Source: Formosa sediminum (lineage in GTDB: Bacteria > Bacteroidota > Bacteroidia > Flavobacteriales > Flavobacteriaceae). Taken from it: 64,000 nt of DNA. The DNA lies in assembly GCF_007197735.1 (NCBI RefSeq), contig NZ_CP041637.1:682001-746000 (forward strand), read 5' to 3'. The notes beneath the pieces were generated by a model. The model did no database searches. It had not been told where the DNA came from and saw only the letters and a list, made by a program, of their open reading frames with translations. The first letter of the stretch is position 1. Every line of letters begins with the position of its first letter. Made by a program: the position numbers and the translations under genes. This document shows, piece by piece, positions 20,110-28,793 of this stretch.

Positions 20110-22926
20110 ATGAAAATAAACGACAAAATGAAACAATTATTAATAGCATTAGTATTTTTAACCACTGCGTTTAATTACGCTCAAGATACCGGCTCGATCG
20201 TTGGTAAATTAATAGATAAAGAATATAATAACGAGCCACTTGCATTTGCAAACATTTTAATTAAAGGCACAACAAACGGAACAACGTCTGACATGGATGG
20301 CCTTTACTCTTTTAACAATTTAGAACCAGGAGAGTACACCTTAATTTATAGTTTTGTTGGTTACGAAACACAACAAGTACCTTTAACTGTTATTTCAGGA
20401 AAAGTAACTGAAGCAAACATTGTTATGGGAGCTAGTGCAGCTGCATTAGATGAAATTGTAATTACAACAACATCTAGAAAAGATAGTGAAGTTGCATTAT
20501 TATTAGACCAGAGAGAAGCTGTAGAAATTAAAGAAAGTATTGGCTCTATAGAATTAGCTAAATTAGGAGTTAGTGATGCTGCTACAGCGACAACAAAAAT
20601 CTCTGGAGTTTCAAGTAGTGAAGCCTCAGGAGATGTTTACGTAAGAGGTTTAGGAGACCGTTACTTATATACTACACTTAACGGAATGACTATACCTTCT
20701 GATAACGTAGACAAGAAAAACATTGACTTAGCACTTTTTCCAACAAGAATTGTACAAAGTATTTCAATAAGCAAAAACTTTGCACCAGAGAACTCTGCAG
20801 ATCAATCTTCGGGAAGTATCAATATTAACTCTAGAAGTTTAGTTGGCAACAACGAAATTAAACTTGGTTTACAATCTGGATTTAATACAAACGCAATTGG
20901 ACAAAGTAAATTTAAGCGCACAGCTAATCGTGACGATATTTCATTTGGATTCTATTCTAGCAACTTATCTACAAAAGATGCCATTACAGAACAATCTTGG
21001 GACACAGAAAGTACTAGCTTACCTATAGATTACAGATACACCTTAACTGCTGGAACTAAAATTGGAGACAATTTTAAAATCTTATTCAACGGTTCTCAAT
21101 CCAGTAAATTTGAATACAACGAAGGGACTTTTCAACAGTTTAATAGAAACTTAGAAGATGTAAAATATACAGATGCTACTAATTACATAAATACTATTAG
21201 CACAACTGGCCTTGTAGATATGGCTTATAAAATTAATGACGATCATGATTTAAGAGCCGTAAGTCTTTTTGTAAATAAAATGACTGACCAAGTTTTTGAA
21301 GCAGGTAGAAATCGTGAAGGTTTTGTATTTGAAGAAGTAAATGACGAAGATGCTTATAGCCAATATGTAAAAGACCAAAACACAAAACAAACTAGATTGT
21401 GGGTTAATCAAATTATGGGAGACCATCAATTGGGTACCAAAAATCATATTACATGGGGTTTAGGTTACAACAGAATGGATGCAGACGAACCTAACAGAAT
21501 AAGAAACGAGGTTAACATAAAGAAACCTACAGACACAGAATCTGAGAGCATAGAATTAGCAAATCAAGGTGGTACACAACAAAGAAAATCTGCTCAAGAG
21601 ATTGAAGATTCTGAATTAAATGCACGTATTAAAGATGAATTAAAAATCTTTGAAAAAGAAAACGAATCTACTTTAATGGTAGCATTTGGTGCTAACTACA
21701 GATACAAAACTAGAGACTTCCAATCTACTGTTTATGGCGTAGATGAAGTTGGTGCTCCTGGACAAGTTGTTCCGCCATCGTTAGATGAATTAGGTGCTGT
21801 TTTTACTCAAGATAATTTTGACAGTGGCGTATTAAGCTTAACAGAATCTTTACCTGATAGTTATAACGGAGAATTAAATTCTGCTTCAGGTTTTTTTAGC
21901 GCAAATTACGCAGTTAACAAATTCAACTTTAACCTAGGGGCTAGATACCAAAAAGATGAAATTATTGTAGACTACAATGTTGGAAATGCTCCAGGTGGTA
22001 GAGAGGGTAGTGTAACCAAAGAGTACAGCAACATTTACCCAGTGTTTAATGTTAAATATGCACTTAACGAGAAAAACAACTTTAGAATCGCTGCAAGTAA
22101 AACAATAACGTTACCAGAATTTAAAGAAATAGCTCCTTTTGGATATGTATCTCCTACCAACCAAGTTGTTGTAGGTAACATTGATTTGGAAGCTAGTGAT
22201 GTATATAATTTTGATGTAAAATGGGAATTATTCCCTTCAAACAAAGAACTTATTTCTGCAACAGGGTTTTACAAACACATTAAAAACCCAATAAACAAAA
22301 CATTAGACAGAGGGTCTTCTGGGTATTTTACTTTCGAAAACACGAGTGATAAGGCAGAAGTATTTGGATTAGAATTAGAAGCTAATATGGACATTATCGC
22401 TTCTACAGATGATAATGGTTACAATTTAGATTTCGGATTTAACTTCACTAAAATGTGGCACAATCAAGATCTTAAAACAATTTATAATCAAGATGGATCT
22501 ATAGCAAATACCTATACATATAATGGTAAAGATGAAATCGGCCTTGAAGGTGCATCAGACTATATCGTAAATGCATCACTAAACTTCTCTACTAATTGGG
22601 AGAGAACATTTAATGCCAATATTTCTGGTAACTACGCTTCAGACAAAATATACGCTTTGGGAAGTGCGCCAGATAGTCAAACAGTAACATCTACATTATA
22701 TAACAACGAAATTATTGAAAAAGGTTTTGCAGTCTTAAATGCAACTTTAAGCCAAGAACTTTCAGACAACATAAACATCAATTTCAAAGCTTTAAACATA
22801 CTAAATCCTAACATAAAAAGAACTCAGGATGTATACACTTCGTCAACTGGAGTAGAAAGCACTCAAGTGACAAGATCTTATAAAAACGGAACAACTATCT
22901 CCTTAGGTATAAACATTAACTTTTAA
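20110..22926 (+). CDS. TonB-dependent receptor paired with beta-helix lipoprotein
   Basis: Outer-membrane importer of 938 residues. A signal peptide ends near NYAQ (residue about 25). A CarboxypepD_reg-like domain follows (about 28-115; GTTSDMDGLYSFNNLEPGEY). The plug covers about 140-240 (VYVRGLGDRYLYTTLNGM, ENSADQSSGSININSR). The barrel ends in an aromatic C-terminus (SLGININF). A second ATG six codons in could also serve as start. The downstream lipoprotein gene begins 25 bases later, forming a two-gene receptor/surface-lipoprotein unit analogous to, but not homologous with, SusCD. The Pho-box-like repeat upstream suggests induction at low phosphate, and hence perhaps a phosphate-containing substrate (inference). 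Confidence 0.92.
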   Translation: MKINDKMKQLLIALVFLTTAFNYAQDTGSIVGKLIDKEYNNEPLAFANILIKGTTNGTTSDMDGLYSFNNLEPGEYTLIYSFVGYETQQVPLTVISGKVTEANIVMGASAAALDEIVITTTSRKDSEVALLLDQREAVEIKESIGSIELAKLGVSDAATATTKISGVSSSEASGDVYVRGLGDRYLYTTLNGMTIPSDNVDKKNIDLALFPTRIVQSISISKNFAPENSADQSSGSININSRSLVGNNEIKLGLQSGFNTNAIGQSKFKRTANRDDISFGFYSSNLSTKDAITEQSWDTESTSLPIDYRYTLTAGTKIGDNFKILFNGSQSSKFEYNEGTFQQFNRNLEDVKYTDATNYINTISTTGLVDMAYKINDDHDLRAVSLFVNKMTDQVFEAGRNREGFVFEEVNDEDAYSQYVKDQNTKQTRLWVNQIMGDHQLGTKNHITWGLGYNRMDADEPNRIRNEVNIKKPTDTESESIELANQGGTQQRKSAQEIEDSELNARIKDELKIFEKENESTLMVAFGANYRYKTRDFQSTVYGVDEVGAPGQVVPPSLDELGAVFTQDNFDSGVLSLTESLPDSYNGELNSASGFFSANYAVNKFNFNLGARYQKDEIIVDYNVGNAPGGREGSVTKEYSNIYPVFNVKYALNEKNNFRIAASKTITLPEFKEIAPFGYVSPTNQVVVGNIDLEASDVYNFDVKWELFPSNKELISATGFYKHIKNPINKTLDRGSSGYFTFENTSDKAEVFGLELEANMDIIASTDDNGYNLDFGFNFTKMWHNQDLKTIYNQDGSIANTYTYNGKDEIGLEGASDYIVNASLNFSTNWERTFNANISGNYASDKIYALGSAPDSQTVTSTLYNNEIIEKGFAVLNATLSQELSDNININFKALNILNPNIKRTQDVYTSSTGVESTQVTRSYKNGTTISLGININF

Positions 22927-22951
22927 AATTAAATTTATTAAACATAACACA

Positions 22952-24874
22952 ATGAAAAAAACAATCAGACAAATTTCGATTTTAAGTGTAATTGCTTTAC
23001 TGAATGTATTTGCGATTAGCTGTAGTAGTGACGATGATTCTACCGGAGGTGGCGGTGGAGAAACTGATGAATCTATATTAGAAGGTTCTATTACCGAAAG
23101 TAAAATACTTGACGCTTCAATTGCTTACGAACTTACTGGAATTTTAAGTGTAGAAAGCGGAGCAACATTAACTATTCCTGCAGGAACAAATATTACTACA
23201 GGCACAGGTACAGACGTTTATATTGCTGTACAAAAAGGAGCAAAAATAAACATTAATGGTACTGCAGATTCTCCTGTAACAATGGGTCCTGATACTGCAG
23301 GTAACTGGGGTGGACTTGTTATCTTAGGAGATGCTTCAACTACTGCTGGTACAGATGCTACTGCTGAAGTTGGTGGTCTTATTTATGGTGGTTCTAACGA
23401 TTCAGATAATTCTGGTTCTATTGAATATTTAATTATTACTAACTCAGGAGCTCAAATTAACGCAGATTCTCAATATAACGGATTAACACTTTACGCTGTT
23501 GGTTCTGGAACTTCTATTAGCAACATCGCAATCATGAATGGTTTAGATGATGGTATTGAATTCTTTGGCGGAACTGTAAATGCGTCTAACGTATACGTTC
23601 AAGATTTAGAAGATGATGCTATCGACTGGACTGAAGGCTGGAATGGTAAATTAACTAACACTTACGTACTACATTCTGTATCAGGCTTCTCTACTGCTAT
23701 TGAAGCTGATGGTGTTAATGGAAACCCTATAATTGAAAACTTCACTGCTGTTTCTAGTGTTGGAGGTACTGCATTACAATTTAAAGCTGAGTCTGGGGCA
23801 ACAATTACAGGTCTTTCTCTTAGTGGTTACGATACTGCTCTTGAAATGGCTAACGATGGTCCTTTAGCTAACGTTATTATTGAAGGTGAAACTGCAACTC
23901 TTGAGGATTCTTATACTGGACCTGCAACTGTAGATGTTAGTATGTTTGATTGGATTGAAAACGCTGGAAGCAATTCTATCTTAACTGGGTCTATTTATGA
24001 AGATATGACTTTAGATGCATCTATTACATATAGTTTACCTGGTATTTTAAGTATCGAAGATGGTGCGTCTTTAACTATTCCAGCTGGAACAACAATCAAT
24101 ACAGGAATTGGTACAGATGTTTATATAGCTATCCAAAAAGGAGCTCAAATTTTTATTGAAGGAACAGAAGCTAATCCTGTAGTAATGGCTCCAACATCTG
24201 AAACAGGTGTATGGGGAGGTTTAGTAATCTTAGGAGACGCTACTACAACTGCTGGTACAGATGCAACTGCTGAAGTTGGTGGATTAATCTACGGTGGAAG
24301 TAATGATGAAGATAACTCTGGTTCTATAGAATACTTAGTAATCAAGCAATCTGGTGCACAAATTAATGCTGATTCTCAATACAACGGATTAACACTTTAC
24401 GCTGTTGGTTCAGCAACTTCTATTAACAATGTAGCTTTAATTGGTGGTTTAGATGATGGTATTGAATTTTTTGGAGGTACTGTAAACGCAACTAATGTTT
24501 ATGTACAAGATTTAGAAGATGATGCTATCGACTGGACTGAAGGATGGAACGGTACTTTAACGAACACTTACGTATCTCATACTCAAGCTGGTTTCTCTAC
24601 TGCTATTGAAGCAGATGGTGTAAATGGTAACCCTAAAATTGTAAACTTTACAGCAGTATCTACTGTAGACGGTAAAGCATTACAATTTAAAGCTGAATCT
24701 GGAGCAACTATCACTGGCTTATCTTTAACAGGTTACGCTACAATTTTAGATATGGCTAACGACGGTCCGTTATCTAACGTATCTATTAATGGTGAAGAAG
24801 CTAACGAAACTAGTTTATACGATGAAGCTGCAACTGTAGATGTTGCTACTTTCTCTTGGGCAACTTCACTATAA
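22952..24874 (+). CDS. Internally duplicated beta-helix-like surface lipoprotein
   Basis: Lipoprotein of 640 residues with lipobox FAISC (cysteine 24) and a following SSDDDS tract that fits surface export in Bacteroidota. After a Gly-rich linker, residues 42-342 and 343-640 are two near-copies of one domain, each opening with LDASI...GILS and a TIPAGT turn. They share long identical stretches such as NADSQYNGLTLYAVGS and VQDLEDDAIDWTEGWNG. Short Gly/Asn-rich turns at regular spacing suggest a right-handed parallel beta-helix. No catalytic site was recognised. It is cotranscribed with the TonB receptor 25 bases upstream and is probably its substrate-capturing partner. Confidence 0.85.
   Translation: MKKTIRQISILSVIALLNVFAISCSSDDDSTGGGGGETDESILEGSITESKILDASIAYELTGILSVESGATLTIPAGTNITTGTGTDVYIAVQKGAKININGTADSPVTMGPDTAGNWGGLVILGDASTTAGTDATAEVGGLIYGGSNDSDNSGSIEYLIITNSGAQINADSQYNGLTLYAVGSGTSISNIAIMNGLDDGIEFFGGTVNASNVYVQDLEDDAIDWTEGWNGKLTNTYVLHSVSGFSTAIEADGVNGNPIIENFTAVSSVGGTALQFKAESGATITGLSLSGYDTALEMANDGPLANVIIEGETATLEDSYTGPATVDVSMFDWIENAGSNSILTGSIYEDMTLDASITYSLPGILSIEDGASLTIPAGTTINTGIGTDVYIAIQKGAQIFIEGTEANPVVMAPTSETGVWGGLVILGDATTTAGTDATAEVGGLIYGGSNDEDNSGSIEYLVIKQSGAQINADSQYNGLTLYAVGSATSINNVALIGGLDDGIEFFGGTVNATNVYVQDLEDDAIDWTEGWNGTLTNTYVSHTQAGFSTAIEADGVNGNPKIVNFTAVSTVDGKALQFKAESGATITGLSLTGYATILDMANDGPLSNVSINGEEANETSLYDEAATVDVATFSWATSL
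23075..23977 (+). repeat. Intragenic tandem duplication, copy 1
   Basis: First 301-codon copy inside the beta-helix lipoprotein gene. Most residues are identical to copy 2, and long DNA blocks are still near identical, so the duplication is fairly recent or kept homogeneous. Confidence 0.85.
23978..24871 (+). repeat. Intragenic tandem duplication, copy 2
   Basis: Second copy (298 codons) directly adjoining copy 1 without a linker. It begins at the residues ILTGSIYEDMTLDAS, which match ILEGSITESKILDAS of copy 1. Confidence 0.85.
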
Positions 24875-24900
24875 GCTTTAAAACCAAATACATTAATACA

Positions 24901-24928
24901 AAAAAGCATCCAGAAATGGGTGCTTTTT
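24901..24928 (+). terminator. Terminator after receptor/lipoprotein operon
   Basis: Stem AAAAAGCATCC / GGGTGCTTTTT (one G-T pair) with a 6-base loop and a following T-rich tract. It lies 26 bases after the lipoprotein stop and before the convergent gene ending at 24953. Confidence 0.8.
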
Positions 24929-24952
24929 ATTTTTGTATATTATACCTCTTTT

Positions 24953-25309
24953 TTAATGAGATGCTAATTTAGATTTGTTGCTCCACTCACTTACACTAGC
25001 AATAGTATTATTTTCATAGTCAACTTCTCTTAAAGAATCTTCTCCCCAAAAAAACCATTTACCTACTTTTTTCCCATCCTTATAAGTTGCAGATGCAGTT
25101 CTCTGGCCTTGTTTATTATAACTGTTCCATTCACCTTGCAACTTACCTTCTAACGTATAAGTTCCAGTCTGACTAACATCACCATTTTCATAAAAATATG
25201 TGACTTCAATAAGTTGTGTTTCTTGATTTAATTTTAATTCTCTTTTATCTTGTGCAAATGACATTGCAGTCACTAATAATGCAAATACAAATATTAATTT
25301 CGTTTTCAT
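24953..25309 (-). CDS. Secreted MORN-repeat (YwqK-like) small protein
   Basis: Exported protein of 118 residues with a clear signal peptide (MKTKLIFVFALLVTAMSFAQ). It carries three MORN-variant repeats of the YwqK type: YFYENGDVSQTGTYTLEGK, then EWNSYNKQGQRTASATYKDG, then KVGKWFFWGEDSLREVDYEN. Such proteins are often labelled 'antitoxin YwqK' or 'nicotinic acid mononucleotide adenylyltransferase' in databases, and neither name has support here. It has a full TTG-N20-TATCTTTG promoter. It lies between a TonB receptor unit and a phosphate transporter and may share their regulation (inference). Confidence 0.8.
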   Translation of the reverse strand: MKTKLIFVFALLVTAMSFAQDKRELKLNQETQLIEVTYFYENGDVSQTGTYTLEGKLQGEWNSYNKQGQRTASATYKDGKKVGKWFFWGEDSLREVDYENNTIASVSEWSNKSKLASH

Positions 25310-25337
25310 CTCCTTCGGGTTTTACTGATTTATATCT

Positions 25338-25345
25338 CAAAGATA
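25338..25345 (-). promoter_or_regulatory. Promoter of the MORN-like gene
   Basis: On the minus strand TATCTTTG (-7) lies 28 bases before the start codon. A TTG at 25366-25368 lies 20 bases upstream of it, a good Bacteroidota -33/-7 pair. Confidence 0.6.
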
Positions 25346-25556
25346 AACATTTATTAACATTAAAACAATCTTTTGGTAACATTAATTTAACATTGAGTCA
25401 TATTAAACTGATTTTATGATGTTTACAAAAAGAAAAACTCATTAAATCAATTAATATTAACATAATGCTTGCTTCACATAGACATAAAAAACAATACCGT
25501 TCTTTGCAACTATTCATATAATCTATTAGTTTTTGTCGACTATTTATCATGAACAA

Positions 25557-25583
25557 AAGAACTGCCTGTTATGGGCAGTTCTT
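25557..25583. terminator. Orphan intrinsic-terminator-like hairpin
   Basis: Perfect 10-bp stem AAGAACTGCC / GGCAGTTCTT with a 7-base loop, followed by ATTTT on plus and by TTGTTC on minus. No gene ends here, so it may terminate an unannotated small transcript on either strand. Confidence 0.55.
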
Positions 25584-26057
25584 ATTTTAATAAGCATTTG
25601 TAGTTAAACCTAATTTAATAAATAAAAGCGAATAAAATCTCATTATCAGATAATTATCACAACTCATTCACAATAAAACAAGTTTAACAGCTCGTTAATG
25701 ACGTTGAAGAATAAAACTACTTGTAAGGCACAGTATTAGATTTAACAAAACACGCATATCTCTAAATTCAGTTTTTAGTGTAAAAAACTGTACTATTGAC
25801 GAGTGAAATTAAAACACTATCTTTTAATTTTTATTTATAAATTCATAATTTTATAAAATAAAGAGCTCATAATTTAATTTTACTAAACCTATAGAAAACA
25901 TCTCAGAATTAGTAAAATTTATAACTTTTAAAAAAAACTCAAATAAAGACGCAAAACACTAAAATGATTTCTAATTATATACTAATATAAAAGGTATTAA
26001 TATTGGCAATAAATTAAGTTTAACTACTGCTATAGCCCTATTATTTTTATTAAAAAT

Positions 26058-26079
26058 CATAACATTTACATAACACTTC
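26058..26079 (+). promoter_or_regulatory. Pho-box-like tandem 11-bp repeat before PiT gene
   Basis: Adjacent 11-mers CATAACATTTA and CATAACACTTC read as ATAACA-N5-ATAACA. They end 16 bases before a near -7 box GATATTTG (26096-26103), so the repeat would cover the -33 region, the usual position of an activating PhoB-type site. Confidence 0.45.
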
Positions 26080-26124
26080 AGTGGGAAACACTATAGATAT
26101 TTGCAATCAATTTGAGATTAGAAA

Positions 26125-28437
26125 ATGGAGAATATATATTTATTAATGATTGTTGCTTTAGCAGTCTTAGCTATCGCAGATTTAGTTGTTGGGGTAAGCA
26201 ATGATGCCGTTAACTTTTTAAACTCTGCAATAGGGTCCAAAGCTGTATCTTTTAAAACTATTATGATAGTTGCAAGCCTTGGAGTAGCTATCGGAGCTAT
26301 TTTTTCGAGCGGGATGATGGAAGTTGCTAGAAAAGGTATTTTTAATCCTGGCGAGTTCATGTTTAGCGAAATCATGATCATCTTTATGGCGGTAATGATT
26401 ACCGATATCTTACTATTAGATTTTTTTAATACCATAGGAATGCCAACATCTACTACAGTATCTATAGTATTTGAATTATTGGGAGCTTCTGTAGCTATAG
26501 CTTTAATTAAAATTGGAAATGACGGCAATCACATTTCAGACGTTGTAAATTATATCAACACATCCAAAGCTACCCAAATTATATTTGGAATACTCCTCTC
26601 TGTAGTTATTGCATTTTCAGTTGGAGCCCTTGTACAATGGGTAACACGCTTATTATTATCTTTTAACTACGAAAAAAAGGCAAAATGGGTAGGAGCTCTG
26701 TTTGGTGGTATGGCCATCACAGCGATTTCATATTTTATTTTTATAAAAGGAATTGGAGGTACATCTTTTGCTAAAGAAAGCTATTCCTTTTTAGGCGGCA
26801 CTACAATTGGACACTTTTTAGAAAACGAAGTGCTTTTTATTTTATTAATTAGTTTTACATTATGGAGTTTAATATCTTATGTCTATACCGCGGTATTAAA
26901 ACAAAACATATATAAACTTATTATATTAATAGGAACTTTTGCATTAGCTCTGGCGTTTGCAGGAAACGACTTAGTAAACTTTATTGGAGTACCAATTGCA
27001 GCATGGCAATCTTATCAAGAATGGTCTGCTTCGGGCATACCAGCCAATGAATTTAATATGGCCATTTTAGGAGAAGCTGTAAAAACTCCAACATTAATGC
27101 TTTTTATAGCTGGAATGGTTATGGTCGTTACCTTATGGTTTTCTAGTAAAGCTAAAGCTGTTGTTAAAACCTCTATAGATTTATCTTCCAGCCAGAACGA
27201 AACTAAAGAACGCTTTCAGCCTAACTTTTTATCTCGTGGATTTGTAAGAACGGCGGTTGGACTATCTGATATGATTGGATTTTTAATTCCTAGTAGAACT
27301 CAAGAAAGAATTGATAAACAGTTTGAAAAACCAACAATTGCATTAGAGCGCCACAAAAAATACGAACTTCCTGCTTTTGACATGGTAAGAGCGGCGGTAA
27401 ACCTTATGGTTGCCAGTGTTCTTATTTCTATTGCAACATCAATGAAACTTCCTCTTTCAACTACATATGTAACATTTATGGTGGCTATGGGTACGTCTCT
27501 AGCAGATAAAGCTTGGGGTGCAGAAAGTGCCGTATACCGTGTTGCAGGAGTTTTAAATGTTATTGGAGGTTGGTTCTTTACAGCTTTAATTGCATTTGCA
27601 TCTGCAGCCATAATTGCATATTTAATTAATTTACACGTCCCATCTATGGTAGGGATTCTATTATTAATTGCATTTATATTGCTTTCTAGAAACTATTTAA
27701 TACACAATAAAAAACAAAAAGAATTAAAAGCAGAAGGCCAATTAATACGTGCAGAAAGCAGCTCTATTCAAGGCGTAGTTCATGAAAGTGCTCACAACAT
27801 AGCAAATGCTATTAAACGAGTAAACAGAATTTATACTGGCGCCATAAACGGACTCTCTAAACAAGAATTAATTGCATTAAAACAAAACAAAAAACAAGTA
27901 GAAAAACTCGCAAATGAGATTGATGAACTTAGAGACAATATTTTCTATTTTATAAAAAACTTGGATGAATCTAGTGTAGCTGCCAGCAACTTTTACATTA
28001 ATATTTTAGGGTATTTACAAGACATGTCTCAATCTTTAGAATACATCTCTAAAGTAAGCTACAAACACGTAAACAACAACCATAAAAAATTAAAATTCAA
28101 CCAAATCAAAGAACTTAAACAAATAGATTCTGTATTAGAGAAATTATTCTTAAATACCCAGAAAGCATTTGAGAACCGTACGTTTGAAGATATTGGAGAA
28201 ATTTTAAAACATAAAAAAGAAATTTTTTCTGAAATTACACATAAAATTCAAAAACAAGTTGAACGTACTAGAACTGAAGAAGTAAGTCCAAAAAACACAA
28301 CGCTATACTTTAGTTTACTACTTGAAACTAAAGATTTACTCACAGCCACTATGAACTTGTTAGAAGAATTCTACCATGCAAATGATGGCACTACACAAAT
28401 ACATAAAATTTTAAAGGATGAAGAATTAGCCGAATAA
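26125..28437 (+). CDS. PiT-family inorganic phosphate transporter with PhoU-like tail
   Basis: Inner-membrane phosphate (metal-phosphate) symporter, 770 residues. The two PiT signatures are visible as GVSNDAVNF (residue about 23) and GNDLVNFIG (about 275), with roughly a dozen transmembrane helices spread over residues 1-540. Residues about 590-765 form a soluble helical PhoU/DUF47-like domain (ESSSIQGVVHESAHNIANAI, LDESSVAASNFYINILGYLQ) fused to the transporter. In many other bacteria this is a separate gene. The ATG at 26125 starts directly with the first membrane helix. A candidate Pho box and promoter lie upstream, and a strong terminator closes this single-gene unit. Sodium versus proton coupling is not decidable. 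Confidence 0.93.
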   Translation: MENIYLLMIVALAVLAIADLVVGVSNDAVNFLNSAIGSKAVSFKTIMIVASLGVAIGAIFSSGMMEVARKGIFNPGEFMFSEIMIIFMAVMITDILLLDFFNTIGMPTSTTVSIVFELLGASVAIALIKIGNDGNHISDVVNYINTSKATQIIFGILLSVVIAFSVGALVQWVTRLLLSFNYEKKAKWVGALFGGMAITAISYFIFIKGIGGTSFAKESYSFLGGTTIGHFLENEVLFILLISFTLWSLISYVYTAVLKQNIYKLIILIGTFALALAFAGNDLVNFIGVPIAAWQSYQEWSASGIPANEFNMAILGEAVKTPTLMLFIAGMVMVVTLWFSSKAKAVVKTSIDLSSSQNETKERFQPNFLSRGFVRTAVGLSDMIGFLIPSRTQERIDKQFEKPTIALERHKKYELPAFDMVRAAVNLMVASVLISIATSMKLPLSTTYVTFMVAMGTSLADKAWGAESAVYRVAGVLNVIGGWFFTALIAFASAAIIAYLINLHVPSMVGILLLIAFILLSRNYLIHNKKQKELKAEGQLIRAESSSIQGVVHESAHNIANAIKRVNRIYTGAINGLSKQELIALKQNKKQVEKLANEIDELRDNIFYFIKNLDESSVAASNFYINILGYLQDMSQSLEYISKVSYKHVNNNHKKLKFNQIKELKQIDSVLEKLFLNTQKAFENRTFEDIGEILKHKKEIFSEITHKIQKQVERTRTEEVSPKNTTLYFSLLLETKDLLTATMNLLEEFYHANDGTTQIHKILKDEELAE

Positions 28438-28454
28438 GCTGTGAACATCCATTT

Positions 28455-28494
28455 AAAAACCGAACTATTAATAAAGTAATAGTTCGGTTTTTTT
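28455..28494 (+). terminator. Terminator of the PiT transporter gene
   Basis: Perfect 16-base arms (AAAAACCGAACTATTA and its complement) with a 6-base loop ATAAAG and a trailing T run, 17 bases after the stop codon. Confidence 0.88.
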
Positions 28495-28506
28495 ATATCA
28501 TAAAAA

Positions 28507-28533
28507 AAAGAGAACCTTTTTAAAGTTCTCTTT
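28507..28533 (-). terminator. Minus-strand-facing terminator-like hairpin
   Basis: Perfect 9-bp stem AAAGAGAAC / GTTCTCTTT. On the minus strand it is followed by eight T's, while on plus it is followed by ACCCC, so it points leftward. No minus-strand gene lies to its right, which leaves an antisense or small transcript as a possible source. Confidence 0.5.
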
Positions 28534-28793
28534 ACCCCTATAATTAAACCAACTAATTATTTAAGCTCTATTTCATCAAATTTGAATTTTCAAACTCATT
28601 GAGAGACCAATTTAATTAAGTTTTCTTAATGTTTTTCAATAAACAACAATCAAATTTAAAAACAAACAACATTTGTATAATTGGCACACTTAATTGTATA
28701 TCTAACAACAAAAAGGTATAAAAAATAAATTAATAAAAAAAAATTTACGTAAATTTAAAAATAACTAATAAAAAAAATTGCTTTATTAAGATT

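Larger units (their letters stand above)
25310..26124. other. Intergenic 815 bp upstream of phosphate transporter
   Basis: Long AT-rich non-coding stretch. Seen in it are the minus promoter (25338-25345); a TGTT-spaced 11-bp repeat on the minus strand at 25371-25392 (TGTTAAATTAA, TGTTACCAAAA); an orphan terminator-like hairpin (25557-25583); a CAGTTTTT / AAAAACTG hairpin (25769-25790); a perfect 11-bp inverted repeat AATTTTACTAA / TTAGTAAAATT (25876-25886, 25909-25919); and the Pho-box-like repeat (26058-26079). No convincing coding frame is present. Confidence 0.6.
28438..28793. other. Intergenic between PiT gene and LytTR regulator
   Basis: About 355 bases. The first 100 hold the PiT terminator and a second, minus-facing hairpin. 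The remainder is extremely AT-rich, with a TTTACGTAAA palindrome (28743-28752) 42 bases before the regulator start. No gene is seen. Confidence 0.55.

Noticed and set aside
20843-21028. Frame of 61 codons inside the TonB receptor
   Set aside because: Out-of-frame shadow of the receptor barrel; no start context or family match.
25769-25790. Hairpin CAGTTTTT / AAAAACTG as a terminator
   Set aside because: It is not followed by a T run on either strand and lies in a very AT-rich region where such matches are common.
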